Source: Oegoconia quadripuncta (taxonomy: Eukaryota; Arthropoda; Insecta; Lepidoptera; Autostichidae). Taken from it: a stretch of 64,000 nt of DNA. Where the stretch lies: assembly GCA_949316235.1 (NCBI GenBank), contig OX438743.1, positions 17,543,771-17,607,770 of the forward strand. Direction: 5' to 3'. The notes under the pieces are model-generated. The model saw only the letters and a program-made list of their open reading frames with translations, ran no database searches and was not told where the DNA came from. The position numbers and the translations under genes are program-made. Below, piece by piece: positions 10,550 through 21,429 of this stretch (the first letter of the stretch is position 1; each line of letters begins with the position of its first letter).

Positions 10550-10760
10550 TAAACCTCTGGGGTGTTCCATCTCGCGCATTTGTCGGGGTTACGGGTCCGA
10601 AAAACGCCAGCGCAACCCCGTCAGAGCTTGTCCCCCCCCACCTACTCCACTGAGGCGTTCCGGAACATTACGAAACGACTATCAGCTCGAGACCTCTGAG
10701 GGCGGATTGTGGATCCCCCGATCTATCATACCCGCCAGGCCTCCGTTACGGAGGCACCAT
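10550..10760. repeat. GC-rich block, probably a LINE scrap
   Basis: Base composition jumps from AT-rich to GC-rich between about 10,550 and 10,760. Words such as CCCGCCAGGCCTCCGTTACG and CTGAGGGCGGATTGTGGATC suggest a fragment of a LINE open frame. I could not read a domain, and both edges are abrupt. A 3' LINE piece matching 9275-9574 follows at 10,765-10,830. Confidence 0.35.
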
Positions 10761-10849
10761 TCGTTTTATTCACCCTGCTCTTGAAGATCCCAAGGTTGTA
10801 AGATTCAGGAAAGACTAACGCCGGAAGGGAGTTGGTAACTTATAATATA

Positions 10850-10945
10850 ATGTGTTTACAAAAAAATGTATTTGTGTAGTATATCAACCAGCTGATATCT
10901 ATAATACAGACCTAGTTGCTTAGTGTGAAACTAGATGGCGCTGTG
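10850..10945 (+). mobile_element. SINE family S2, 5'-truncated copy
   Basis: Only the tail remains: TTACAAAAAAATGTATTTG, GTAGTATATCAACCAGCTG and CTAGATGGCGCTGTG. It matches the tails at 17,785-17,880 and 21,010-21,100. The open frame 10,935-11,129 starts inside it and is not convincing. Confidence 0.6.
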
Positions 10946-11339
10946 TGTGAAGTTATTAGCTATGTTCGATGAAAATCGGATAATCCTTTTTCGAAGATAT
11001 TTAGCTTCTAACACAGCTGGTTGGTATAATTGGATGATAAAAAAAGGTCTTTTAAGGGTTTTCAAAACTTGGTACATACAGTTTACGTATTTGTGTCCTT
11101 TGGAGTTCAAACTTCAGGCAGCGAATTAGCCTTCCCATTCAACGGGTTAATCCCACCAGTCTTTTGAGCACCCTCCCGCACGGATCGGACCTCGAACACA
11201 TTCTAACTTTCATAGTTAGAAGTATATAATATTTCATAATTTTATAATTAGAGTAGAGGACGCGTTCGAATCTGTTACCCAGCAGCCCCAAAATGGAGGG
11301 TTAAGTTTTTCGAGTGTATGTCAGCATTTATGTAGATTT

Positions 11340-11600
11340 CTATTTATTACCACCTGTTTCCTAAACGGCTCGACCGATTTTGAAGTACAAAGTGTCGTTC
11401 GATTCGTCTTAATTCCTAGAGTGACACAGGATAATATTTTTAAATTTGTTTATCCCACGGAAACTACTCACTTTATCAGGTAAAAAATACCCCATATTTT
11501 AATCCAAAGGAATGTTCTACATATGTACCAAATTTCATCCAACTCCGTTCATCCATTACGCCGTGATAATAACAAACAAACATACAAACTTTCGCATATA
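11340..11600 (-). mobile_element. CTCAATCACGG-family repeat, minus-strand copy
   Basis: The reverse complement of this stretch carries the family words in order, including a GGATGAACGGAGTTGG-like start and the GGGATAAACAAA word at about 11,445-11,460. It ends directly beside the MITE at 11,604. Confidence 0.55.
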
Positions 11601-11603
11601 CCG

Positions 11604-11985
11604 GATGAGATTTTTTACTGTAAGGAAAAAAATAGGGCATATTTAGGTAAGTGAAATAGAAGGTATTGGTGTGGGTAGTTTAATTTTTTTTTTTTTTCTA
11701 AACCGTCATCGACGCACCTTCCGGCCGGAGATTGATATGCGACTTGCGGAATTTGTAGGATGATAGCATGCGAAATTTATTTTATCTCCAAGTTTTTATT
11801 ATTTATTTAAATTCCTAATGATATAATTATGTAGAATAGGCCACAAACGCGACCCTCAAATGACATAACGCTCTATTTGATTATTATTTTGAAAAAAAAA
11901 TTAAACTAACTATGCCAAAACCTTCTATTTTACTTACCTAATATGTCCTATTTTTTCCTTACGGCAAAAAAACTCATAATACTAA
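11604..11985. mobile_element. MITE with terminal inverted repeats of about 80 bp
   Basis: The left end (ATGAGATTTTTTACTGTAAG and on through ACTGTAAGGAAAAAAATAGG to GGGTAGTTTAAT, near 11,684) is matched in reverse complement by the right end at about 11,898-11,980 (ATTAAACTAACTATG to CCTTACGGCAAAAAAACTCAT). The middle has a GATTGATATGCGACTTGCGG word. A second copy at 24,148-24,425 shares the left end and the middle but lacks the right end. There is no transposase frame. The target duplication is not clear. Confidence 0.75.
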
Positions 11986-11999
11986 TTAGATTATAGACT

Positions 12000-14450
12000 A
12001 GTTATATGCCGTTTATGGATTTATTTACATAAAAACAATAATTAGATGTTATTAGCAGACCACTTTGACAACCACTGATGTAGAACAAGCACGCGATTAT
12101 TGCATGTTTTTACTATGTATATGTGTTCTGCTATCACGTTTATTAGACCACGTTGGTCTGCACGTGTGTTGAGTGTTCCTCGCCGATATATGCACAATAG
12201 CTACATGTTTTTATTTACGTTGATAGACGGGTCATAATACAATAACAAAGGAAAATCTTAAGTGAAACCACAGACGAATAAATAAGTCTGTAAGTAAAAC
12301 TGAAGTGACTTTAGTCATTGTGAATAGTTGGCGAATTTTACCAATATAAACTTAAATACACATGTGATGATCGTCACTGATATAAACAGAAAATTGCTTT
12401 ATGATAGATTAAATATAACAATAGAAAATCCTGAGTGTAATTTAAAGGTCACAATTATTTTTAAATTTCAAAACAGGACCATGGTTTTTTATATAGGATA
12501 AATAAAATATATTTTATTTATTTTATTTATCCTCATTGCAATACATAAATGGAATAAATATATAAACTACACATATTGTACATAATAGCAATAAATAGAG
12601 ATATTAAATAAATAAATACAAACAGACATCGAGAACAGTATTAAACTCAACGCGAGTCATAGCTCCACTTCTTAATATTTTCTTTAAAAACAATTTACCG
12701 AAACCCTGGAATAGCACAGGACTTTATGTTCCGAGAAAGTGAGCAATAGTATAAATAAATTAGACATATGTACAAATTCCACGCGAGCGAAGTCGCGAAT
12801 AAATATTAGTGATATAATAAAACCAATCGTTTCGAATAATAAAGCACTAACGTTAACCTAGGCAACCGTATAAAGCAAACAAAGCAGTAAACATTTTGCC
12901 TCTCATTGATAAGGACGAACCGTATGAACTTTATAATAGTAACAGGATTATCCTTTTATCTCGAACGACAGACGCGCCACAGACAATAAATACGAAACCC
13001 TGAAAAGTGCCTATCTCCATTTAGTTAACGTTAGCACTTCGGTCAGACATCGATTCACGAAGGTATTCTATGTTAGACCAAAACTTTCATTGTTTGGCTA
13101 ATTTATCTAGGGCCGTGAGGTGAATAAAGGATTGTGAAACCAGTCATTTATTCATAATAAAAGACGAGTAAATGTACAGTCGATAGCACGATGAACGTAA
13201 CACTACCATCCACCGTAGCGTGACATCGTTTGTTTATTTTATTTTTTCTTTTCGCATTACACAGTAATGCACACGTGACAGGCGGTAAACCCGTCGCCTT
13301 TGAACGTGCAAGTCTAAAGCCCTGAGTCACCTTTTACGATACTCATGAGAAGAGAGGAATTGGTTTGGTCATACAGACCATAAACGCCAAATATTTGATT
13401 TTACATTAGCTGAGGTATGAGGGAGGGGCATACAGCCATTCCCATTGGCCCTACCAAGGTTGTTGTTTATCAGAGAGCAACAAGTTGACAGGACTAGCCA
13501 ATAACTGATTTGAAATTTTTACGCATCTGTTCTATTATCCTGATGTGTCGACGATGCTCGCCCGTTATTAGGAGTTTGTGTGGTCGAAAAAAAACGTCAC
13601 ACGATTAAACTTTTTTTTGTACAGTAACATCGTACCTGTAAAAGAAAACGTCAAGTTACTGCAAATAAAATTAAGCAGATGCAGCCTACATCAGTAGTGT
13701 TGTCAGGACAGGAAATTTCGATACCCATGGCTTGTTTTGCCTTGCACAACATAATTTAAAACAATAGATATTCTTCTAGCTGCAGGTGACTGTACTACAC
13801 AAGAATAGTACTCGATACTTGCCTTAATGCACAGGTTTTTGAAAAATATTAAATCATTGAACTTGGACTATGACTGTACTTTTAAACCTGGCAGTACATT
13901 ATCAGTAGTTTTCCTTGTTTATTGGTGTGAGTTTATAGTATACTAACATGAAACTTTCCGATATAAGCCGGGCGAAACAACTAGGTGATATTGCGAGCTG
14001 ATACACTAAGACCCGTATTAATAGACCCTTCTCAAGACTGAGATGACCTTAAGTTGTCGCTTGAGAACCTGTTGCATATTAAAATAGTATCAAAAAAAAT
14101 GTATTGAGATTGAAACGCTGTCTCAATCTCTAGATCGATTTCTTAAATACCGCCCTAAAACTGTAACATATTTAAAAATATTTATGATTTCGACGCCGTG
14201 GTATAATTTAACCGTTATTGATTAATTTCCAACATTATACGGCAAATCCCATATGTTTAGTACTTGTCAAAATTGAAGTGCATCCTCATTGCGACCGACT
14301 GACTCACTGAACTGTTCAAACTCGTTCGCAGTGTGCGTGAGTCACTGCATGTCATTTACATGTCTACATAATTATCTAGAATGAATGGAATACGATATAA
14401 GCCGCTTCAATACTGGCACACTAATCAAACTGACATCATATAAACACTTT
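12000..14450. other. No gene recognised; contains one AT-rich hairpin
   Basis: No open frame above 60 codons with recognisable content. A perfect 15-bp-arm palindrome lies at 12,495-12,533 (AGGATAAATAAAATA and its complement). A degraded CTCAATCACGG-family piece is at 12,690-12,805 and a fragment with GAGTCACCTTTTACGA is at 13,300-13,345. The rest reads as unique AT-rich sequence. Confidence 0.4.
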
Positions 14451-14499
14451 GGATAGTCTTATATATAATATACTAGTGCTTTATATAGTATATAATACA

Positions 14500-15080
14500 G
14501 GGTGAACCCCACGGAACAAGAGTCGAATTCGATCATAAAATTTTCCATTACCCATACAAAGTAAGCTATTCTGAAACCGACTTTAGTATGGATACCAACA
14601 ATTTTTGGCTGGTGATTTTTTTTTTTGCACGACGGGTTCGTACTTGACCTCAATCACACCTGATGGTAAGTGAAGATGAGGTCGAAGGTGGAAGCGTACT
14701 GACCCGGAAACCCCAACACATTTGGGGGACTGGCTATCTTATCTCTGACAACCGGAACACAATTCTATTAACATTGCTGCTTGGCGGCAGATTTAGATAA
14801 GATGGTGGTAGCTAGCCAGGCGGACATTTAAAATGCCCTACCACCAACCAAATCGAGTACTTAAACATGTACCCCGCTGGGGATCGATCCCGTGACCTCC
14901 GAATCGTAAATCCAATGTTGTTTACATTGAGCTACGGAGGCGGTTAAACTCTACTCATGATTACGAACAACTTTCCATTAGGAACCGCAGCCAAATTCAG
15001 CCGACAAGTTTTGGACTTCCATACTAAAGGTGGCTTCAGAATGATTACTTTGTATGGACAATCGAAAATTTTTACGAGTC
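14500..15080. mobile_element. Fold-back MITE interrupted by an S1 SINE
   Basis: The left part 14,500-14,615 and the right part 14,946-15,080 are related as inverted copies: each has a TTCATAAAATTTT or AAAATTTTTACG word, a CCCATACAAAGTAA or TTACTTTGTATGG word, and an ACTTTAGTATGG or CCATACTAAAGG word. Between them sits a complete S1 SINE in minus orientation. The same fold-back family occurs at 28,179-28,811, where it is split by a LINE. Confidence 0.6.
14615..14946 (-). mobile_element. tRNA-headed SINE, family S1, complete copy
   Basis: The plus strand reads T run, then TTCGTACTTGACCTCAATCA (the tail of the SINE) through the body to CCCCGCTGGGGATCGATCCC and CTACGGAGGCGG, which is the reverse complement of the tRNA-like head. 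The B box GGGATCGATCCC is well preserved. It is inserted in a fold-back MITE. Confidence 0.75.
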
Positions 15081-15148
15081 AAACTCGCAATTGTGCGGTT
15101 TTTTTTGTTACAGAACAGAAAGTAAAAACACAATTGTAAAAATATAAT

Positions 15149-15425
15149 TTGACGACCGATTGATTGGTGTAGTGGATAGTGACCCTGTCAGCGAAACTAA
15201 TGGTTGCGGGTTCGAACCCCGCGAAGAGTAAATGTTTTTTTTTTTTTTTTTTTTTGTGTGTTGTTTGTGTGATGAATACGAATGTCATTCTACAGTCATG
15301 GATGGTTATGTGAATATTTATGTACGTTTATCCGTAGTATCCATAGTACAAGATTTGCTTAGTTTGGGAATAGATGATTGGTTGGAAATATTTATATGTT
15401 AGATACCTATCCTTTATCTTGTTTC
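15149..15425 (+). mobile_element. tRNA-headed SINE, family S2b
   Basis: The head TTGGTGTAGTGGATAGTGAC and GGTTGCGGGTTCGAACCCCG contains good A- and B-box words. A T run of about 19 bases has expanded after the head at 15,235-15,255. The body then continues through GAATACGAATGTCATTC and GCTTAGTTTGGGAATAG. The closest copy is 20,263-20,488. The minus-strand frame 15,079-15,288 is an artefact of this repeat. Confidence 0.75.
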
Positions 15426-15602
15426 CACCCAAAGGTGCGGTGGCCTAAGCTATCTCTTATCTAATATAATAAACCAAATAATGTACACAATGCGATAATT
15501 TGGTGGAATAACACCAGCTTACTTATCATTTATTAACTGTAATTATCAATAACAATTTTAAGCTCAACTGTTTATAAAAATTTTCCAATCATTTCATGTT
15601 AT

Positions 15603-15765
15603 TTTTTTATTTACTTTTTTATATGAGAGGGCGGCAAACGAGCATGCGGGTCACCTGATGGAAAGCAATCACCGCCGCCCATGGACACCCGCAACACCAA
15701 AAGGGTTACAGATGCGTTGCCGGCCTTTGATTAAGGTGTAGGCTCGTTTCTTGAAGGTTCCAAAG
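15603..15765 (+). mobile_element. Short interspersed element, GGCAAACGAGC family, copy 2
   Basis: It runs from TATATGAGAGGGCGGCAAAC through CACCTGATGGAAAGCAATCA, GCAACACCAAAAGGGTTACA and GTTGCCGGCCTTTGA to CGTTTCTTGAAGGTTCC. It matches 27,645-27,830 closely and 19,488-19,575 in reverse. Confidence 0.65.
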
Positions 15766-15912
15766 GTTAGCAAGGTAAAAAAGGTTAGCAAAGCTAGTTA
15801 GCAAAGAATTCAACTAATAATAGAACCGTTAACAAATAACATGGCAACCGTCTGCAATGTGGTTTATGTTATTATTCCCTATCCCTCAGGTGCAGTGACT
15901 TGCCCTCGATTA

Positions 15913-16385
15913 TTTTTTTTTATTCACAACGGGTTCGTACTTGACCTCAATCACACCTGATGTTAAGTGAAGATGAGGTCGAAGGTGGAAGCTTACTGAC
16001 CGGGAAACCCCAACACATTTGGGGGACTGGCTATCTTATCTCTGACAACCGGAACTCATCAATGCTATTTACATTGCTGCTTGGCGGCAGATTTAGATAA
16101 GATGGTGGTAGCTAGCCAGGCGGACATTTAAAATACCCTACCACCAACCAAACCGAGTACTTAAACATGTACCCCGCTGGGGATCGAACCCGCGACCTCC
16201 GAATCGTAAACCCAATGTTGTTTACATTGAGACCATCATCTTACCTAAATCTGCCGCCAAGCTGCAATGTTAATGGCATTGTTGTGTTCCGGTTGTATAC
16301 TATGTGTTGGGGTTTCCGGGTCAGTACGCTTCCACCTTCGACCTCTTCTTCACTTAACATCAGGTATGATTGAGGTCAAATACTA
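15913..16385. mobile_element. Inverted pair of S1 SINEs
   Basis: A minus-strand S1 copy (15,913-16,234, with its GGATCGAACCCGCGACCTCC head) is followed directly by a plus-strand S1 copy lacking the head (about 16,233-16,385, ending GAGGTCAAATACTAATAAA). Together they form a long imperfect inverted repeat able to fold back. The 68-codon frame at 16,167-16,373 crosses both and is not a gene. Confidence 0.7.
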
Positions 16386-16399
16386 ATAAATAGATAAAA

Positions 16400-17640
16400 T
16401 AATAAATAGTAGAAGATATAGACAAAAATACGTAAGCAACGAATAGAGAACCTCTTTTTTTGGATGTTGGATAAAATCAACATTCCTTTGTTTCCGGTCG
16501 CCCGATAATGTAAAAAATTCTTCTATAAATTCCTGAGCGAAATATTTTTATAGAGGAATTCTATTGTGTGGCTTGGCTTCAAAAAGCGGCTTTCGTGCCT
16601 AGTGAATCGTTTAGTCCGAACGCCCTAGAGCACTTGACCTAGAAATACTTCGATATCACTCTTGACATTGCACCTTTGTGCTACCGTGATAGAGTTGATT
16701 GTGTATCTTATCGTAGTACGTACGTAAGTATGTCGTATGGATGTGTGTGTATGCGTAGGAAAATATTATGCGATTGTGTTTTGTTTATTTTTTTATATTC
16801 ACATCAACAGCCTACTCGTATAAGCCTGTCTCAAGGCGCGATTTGCATCACTTTTCGTAGGAGGATTCGATCGTAGATTTTTGGAAAATTCACATCTATG
16901 ACGCTAGTACCCATACTATACTTGTTTGATCCCTGAGTCGCCTTTTACGTCTATTGAACTCTACCTTATTTTTATAATACTTAGTGAATTTCCTTTATTT
17001 TGGAGCCTAAAGCCTCACATTAGCAATATTATTAATAGTCAAAAACGTGTTTTTTATGACATAGTCGGTAAAGTTAGGTACCTAGGTAACTATTACGACT
17101 CCGCTCAATCAGGGTATAATCGCGGTAAGTTTCTTACTAAATGCCAAAGTTAAACAAAAACGAAAAACGTTACGTTAATCGTATCGTTCTAATTGTTTGA
17201 ACGGAAACTATCCTAGCATGTTTCAGTAGTATGATTAATTGTGAAAACGGCCATGTACCACCTTACCTATGTACAATAATAAAAAGAAGCTAGGTACTAC
17301 AAGAATTTCTTGTAGTTTCTTGCCTTACTAAGATATAGAGAAGTTATTGACTGTCTTGAAGTAGTCTTTAAGCTTTTATTCATAGATATTCAGTTTGTAC
17401 CCACATTACGATTATATTATTTTAAATGATAGAAGCGGTAGCTTTGCCTGAAATATAGGATTTTCGTAGTTCAGGCACTAGTGTTACAGTTACAATTCAG
17501 TATTATTATGTATATTTTACGTTTCCATGTACCGTTTGAATTAATAAATATATTTCATTTGATTTGAATTAAAGAAAAAAGTATTCAGAAAAAATTGCCC
17601 GATAATTTTTTTTACATGAGCTACATTAAATCTAAATTCG
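16400..17640. other. No gene recognised
   Basis: AT-rich sequence with short open frames (16,676-16,876 and 16,926-17,153) that show no known motif. I saw no clear repeat membership, apart from a short CTGAGTCGCCTTTTACG word near 16,933. Confidence 0.35.
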
Positions 17641-17645
17641 ACAGA

Positions 17646-18005
17646 CGTTTGGTGTAGTGGTTAGAAACTCTGACCACTATACCAAAAGGTCGCGGGTTCG
17701 AATCCCGCTAGGGGCATATGTTTGTATGATGAATACGGATATGTGTACCCGAGTTATGGATGTTTTCATTTAGAACAAGTATTTATTTACAAAAAAATGT
17801 ATTTATGTAGTATATCAACCATCTGGTATCCACAACACAAGCCTATAGTTGCTTAAAGTTGCACTAGATGGCATTGGACATGCCAAGGAGACTTATTTAT
17901 TTACTCTCGAGTCATCATGGATGTTTATAGAAATATTCATATATCCTTATCCGTTTCTAGTATCCATAGTACCTACAATCTTTGCTTAGTTTGGGACAAA
18001 ATAAT
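17646..18005 (+). mobile_element. tRNA-headed SINE family S2a followed by an S2b tail
   Basis: The head GTTTGGTGTAGTGGTTAGAA with GGTCGCGGGTTCGAATCCCG is the best preserved pol III promoter-like unit in the window. The body runs through TTACAAAAAAATGTATT to CACTAGATGGCATTGG at about 17,880. From 17,893 the text switches to the S2b tail (TCGAGTCATCATGGATG, GCTTAGTTTGGGACAAA), so the locus is either a hybrid or two insertions. A tRNA scanner might call the head a tRNA. Confidence 0.75.
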
Positions 18006-18212
18006 TGGTGCAAGAGTCTGAACAAAAAATCAAAACCAAAAACGTTCCGTTGAAACCGCCAAGCCGTTATAAAATAGCACGATTGATTCCCAGGTTGAAC
18101 TCAAACGGTTCACTGGAATGACTTATTTGTTGCCTTTATCGGCGCGCCGACACAGGTATAATGCAGTGATTCTCACATGTTCGAGATTGCCGATAAACGT
18201 CAGTATATGCTT

Positions 18213-18470
18213 GTCACTTTCACACTTATGAGCAAGTGCAAAAGTGACAACCTCTGAGCCGGGCCTCTAATTCTTACTCACTCTAAATTTCAATATCGAT
18301 AGACATCCATAGGTTTGTCACTTTTGCACTTACTAATAAGTGTGAAAGTGACGTATTTACGCGTATATAAATCTCGAATGCGTGAGAATTCTCACGCGAA
18401 CGCGATTTCAATTTCTATAGACATTGATAAGATTGTCACTTTTGCACTCGCATATAAGTGTGAAATTGAC
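18213..18470. repeat. Three 36-bp imperfect palindromes
   Basis: Units at 18,213-18,248, 18,317-18,352 and 18,435-18,470 each have 15-bp arms of the type GTCACTTTTGCACTT and AAGTGTGAAAGTGAC around 6 variable bases. The first unit has the two arm types exchanged relative to the second. Between them, 18,380-18,397 is a perfect palindrome, GCGTGAGAATTCTCACGC. Function unknown; repeated operator-like sites or parts of a decayed fold-back element are both possible. Confidence 0.7.
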
Positions 18471-18531
18471 AGACTTACTGATGTCTATCTACATTGAATT
18501 CTCGAAAGCGTGAGAATCGCTTCACAGAGGG

Positions 18532-18717
18532 CTGAGTGTGAGTTTTGTTTCGACTTAACTTTGCTACCGCGTTCACGTTTGCCGGACGATTTGTATGAAG
18601 AAATGTGCAACGCCTCTAGCGGATAGCAAAACAATTTTTTTCATAGGTACATTTTACATAAACGCGAACGCGATAGTAAAATTACAAATCGAAACAAAAC
18701 TCGCACTTCGCACTCAG
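18532..18717. mobile_element. Fold-back element with imperfect TIRs of about 45 bp
   Basis: The left end CTGAGTGTGAGTTTTGTTTC and on to GCGTTCACGTTT is mirrored at the right by AACGCGAACGCGATA to AATCGAAACAAAACTCGCAC and CACTCAG. The interior is only about 75 bp. There is no open frame. It looks like a small MITE; target duplications are not obvious. Confidence 0.6.
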
Positions 18718-18729
18718 GTGAGCGCCGCA

Positions 18730-19480
18730 GTGTCTCTAGATCGCGAGTCGGGTCGTTGACTTTGATAAGACCGTACGATACCTACTCAAAGTTGTCGTGT
18801 TTTTCTAGTTGATTTTTTTTATGCAATTTTAAATTTTTCTTCGGCTCCAAATTCAACAATTATCGCACGATTCACTGCTTGGAATATTATTGACTGTGAA
18901 ATTGGAAAAGAATGAGCCGACTCTGTTCGCAGGCTCCCTCTTGAACTTGTAGCAGAATAACTTCAATTTCATATAAAAAACCGCTCTCAAATCGGAGTAT
19001 GCATTACTGAAATACATCCGGGCAAGAACTAGACATACATGCAAAATGTCGTCAAACATATAACACCCATAGTTTTTTGTCGGGGGTTAAAAATAGGAAT
19101 GGCACAAGTTTACGCAAGTTGTTTGGTATTTTGTAAATTTTCTTTTTAATCTAGGCTTCTATTTTCGATTTCGTTTTTAGCCTCGAAAGTATTAGTGAGT
19201 TCATTTAACTATGTTTCAAGTTACCTCTATGTCCAAGTATTTGTGATTACCACGCCATAAATTACGTAAACTATTTTTATTGTTAAATATTTTACGTCAA
19301 AAACATACATTAATTGGCCATTATTATATCTTATTATTTATAGGGTCACTGATCACACGTGATTAATCTCATCCATTAGTAGCATTGACGTCATCTCACT
19401 TAACATTATAGTAACTAGTTATTATTATCATTAGATTAATTTATATAATTTATATATTAATTAATACGCATCTGTGACCC
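18730..19480. other. No gene recognised; one 68-codon minus frame
   Basis: The minus frame 18,853-19,059 reads well for 68 codons but shows no motif I can name, and it starts just after an AT-rich stretch. It may belong to an old transposon. The rest is AT-rich. Confidence 0.3.
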
Positions 19481-19487
19481 TTTTTTG

Positions 19488-19575
19488 GTGTTGCGGGTGT
19501 CCATGTGCGGCGGTGATTGCTTTCCATCAGGTGACCCGCATGCTCGTTTGCCGCCCTCTCATATAAAAAAAAAAA
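19488..19575 (-). mobile_element. Short interspersed element, GGCAAACGAGC family, partial
   Basis: The reverse complement gives TATATGAGAGGGCGGCAAAC to GGTGTTGCGGGTGTCCATG-like words in the family order. Only the first about 85 bp remain, next to an A run. Confidence 0.6.
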
Positions 19576-19699
19576 AAATAATTTAGTAAACAAAAAGATA
19601 CATTCAAACTCCCTTTACGAATATTTGTGTTTATTAACATTTTAAGTAATAGCCAGCAAATAGCCCTATAAATATTAACAACAAGACAATAGAATAGAT

Positions 19700-20100
19700 C
19701 AACCCATTTAAAAATCTAGGAGGTTTAATCACAAGTGACTCGAATTGTAATCCAGACTCAGTTCTAAGGATAGCGATGGCAAAAAAGGCCTTTACTAACA
19801 AAAAATATCTGTTTAAAGCTAACATATGGAAAAACATCGAAAGTGGCTAATAAAATGCTATGTATGGAGTAGGTATAGCTTTATACGGCTGTGAGACATG
19901 GACATTAACACAATGGGATAGGGCAAGGTTAGAGACATCCGAGATGTGGTGCTACAGACGAATGCAGGGAATAAGTTGGACAGAGAAGAGAACAAATGAA
20001 CAGGTATTAATGATGGTAAAAGAGAAGGAGCTCACAACGACGTCGCGCACGACAAACGATGTCGTGATCGCAGGCTGGAGTTGGATAGTGGAACTCTAGC
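19700..20100 (+). pseudogene. RTE-like LINE, RT thumb and post-RT region
   Basis: Plus-strand translation from about 19,705 gives LGGLITSDSNCNPDSVLRIA and AMAKKAFTNKKYLF, then after two stops LYGCETWTLTQWDRARLE, EMWCYRRMQGISWTEKRTNE. This order is the classic C-terminal half of RTE/BovB-like and related LINE reverse transcriptases. It would continue into the C-terminal part seen at 2330-2600 and 25,100-25,290. The RT catalytic YADD box is not present and stops interrupt the frame, so it is dead. The 79-residue frame starting at 19,860 is only the second half. Confidence 0.7.
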
Positions 20101-20262
20101 GTGTTCTTAGTTTATTTAAACTACTTATTTTTTTTTAATGCATAACGGGTTCGTACTTCGTGAAGATGAAGTCGAAGGTTGAAGCGATACATTCTTATTA
20201 TGTCATTAGTTACTTGGAAACTTATTTCTTTACTATTAAAATAATGAAACTTTGTGCTTTAA

Positions 20263-20488
20263 TTTGACGACCAAGTGTAGTGGATAGTGACCCTGTAAGC
20301 GAAACCAACGGTTGCGGGTTCGAATCCCGCGAGGGGTAAATGTTTGTATGATGAATACGAACATTTATTCCCGAGTCATGGATGTTTATATAAATATTTA
20401 TGTATGTTTATCCGTCATCTAGTAACTTTACTTAGTTTGGGACTAGACGATTGGTGTAAGTGCCCCAAATATTTATTTATTTATTTAA
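20263..20488 (+). mobile_element. tRNA-headed SINE, family S2b
   Basis: It begins TTTGACGACCAAGTGTAGTG with GGTTGCGGGTTCGAATCCCG, then GTATGATGAATACGAACA, ATGTTTATCCGTCATC and GCTTAGTTTGGGACTAG, ending in ATTTATTTATTTA repeats. It closely matches 15,149-15,425 apart from the T run in that copy. Confidence 0.75.
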
Positions 20489-20870
20489 TTATAACGCCAT
20501 TCTATCAATGATTTTATGCTACTCGTATTCCATACTAGCCGTACCGTCTTCTGTAGTCTGCCATTATTGAATTTATCAAAAAAAAAAACACTGGATAATA
20601 CTTTCTAGGAAAGATAACATTGTAGGTACAAACTTTGCTGGGTACGATGATAAAATCGTAATTCTTATCGTTTGTTGTTTATTAGAAAAAAAAATCGTCA
20701 AAACATATTATTATTGTGATTATTATTCCACACAGTCTAGAGGACTGTTGATAAAATTTAACAAGTCATAATGTTTATTTGAGTATCTACATTTTCTACA
20801 TAGTTACAGTATACAGATATTATTTAAATGGCGTGGTTTCGTCAAGTTTAGCACAATCATGGAACATACC

Positions 20871-21130
20871 TGTTTGGTGTAGTGGTTAGAAACTCTGCTA
20901 CTATACCAAATGGTTGCGGGTTCGAATCCCGCTAGGGGCATATGTTTGTATGATGAATACAGACATGTGTTCCCGAGTTATGGATGTTTTTCATTTATAC
21001 ATGTATATTTATATACAAAAAAAAATTGTGTAGCTTATCAACCATCTGGTATCCATAACACAAGCCTAGATGCTTACTGTGGGCCTAGATGGCGCTGTGT
21101 GTTTGTGCAAAGATATATTTATTTATGTAT
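20871..21130 (+). mobile_element. tRNA-headed SINE, family S2a
   Basis: The head TGTTTGGTGTAGTGGTTAGA and GGTTGCGGGTTCGAATCCCG keeps both box-like elements. The body continues through CCCGAGTTATGGATG, TCAACCATCTGGTATCC and CTAGATGGCGCTGTG, ending in ATTT repeats. The 95-codon frame 20,910-21,197 is a read-through of this SINE and not a protein gene. Confidence 0.75.
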
Positions 21131-21212
21131 TTATTTATACTATTACGTGTGGTTTCGGTATTCATATAGAATAGAACCAAACAGTCTCTTCCCGTGAGTG
21201 TCGTAAAAGGCG

Positions 21213-21420
21213 ATGTTAAGTGAAGATGAGGTCGAAGGTGGAAGCGTACTGACCCGGAAACCCCAACACATTTGGGGGACTGGCTGTCTTATCTCTGACA
21301 ACCGGAACACAACAATGCTATTAGCATTGCTGTTTGGCGGCAGATTTAGATAAGATGGTGGTACCTAGCCAGACGGATATTTAAAATGCCCTACCACCAA
21401 CCAAACGGAGGACTAAACAT
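21213..21420 (-). mobile_element. SINE family S1, head missing
   Basis: It runs from ATGTTAAGTGAAGATGAGG to CCAACCAAACGGAGGAC, the reverse complement of the S1 body. The tRNA-like head is missing. It is preceded at 21,165-21,212 by a scrap of the family seen at 22,455. Confidence 0.65.
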
Positions 21421-21429
21421 GTACTACGT

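Noticed and set aside
17646..17720. tRNA genes (also at 15,160, 20,275, 20,873, 6590 and 14,880)
   Set aside because: A- and B-box words and partial tRNA-like folds are present, but each is the head of a SINE with a shared long body and tail. Stems are imperfect and copies are dispersed.
20910..21197. 95-codon frame starting MVAGSNPARG
   Set aside because: It starts in the B box of a SINE (AGSNPA is a known translation artefact of tRNA-like heads) and runs through the SINE tail.
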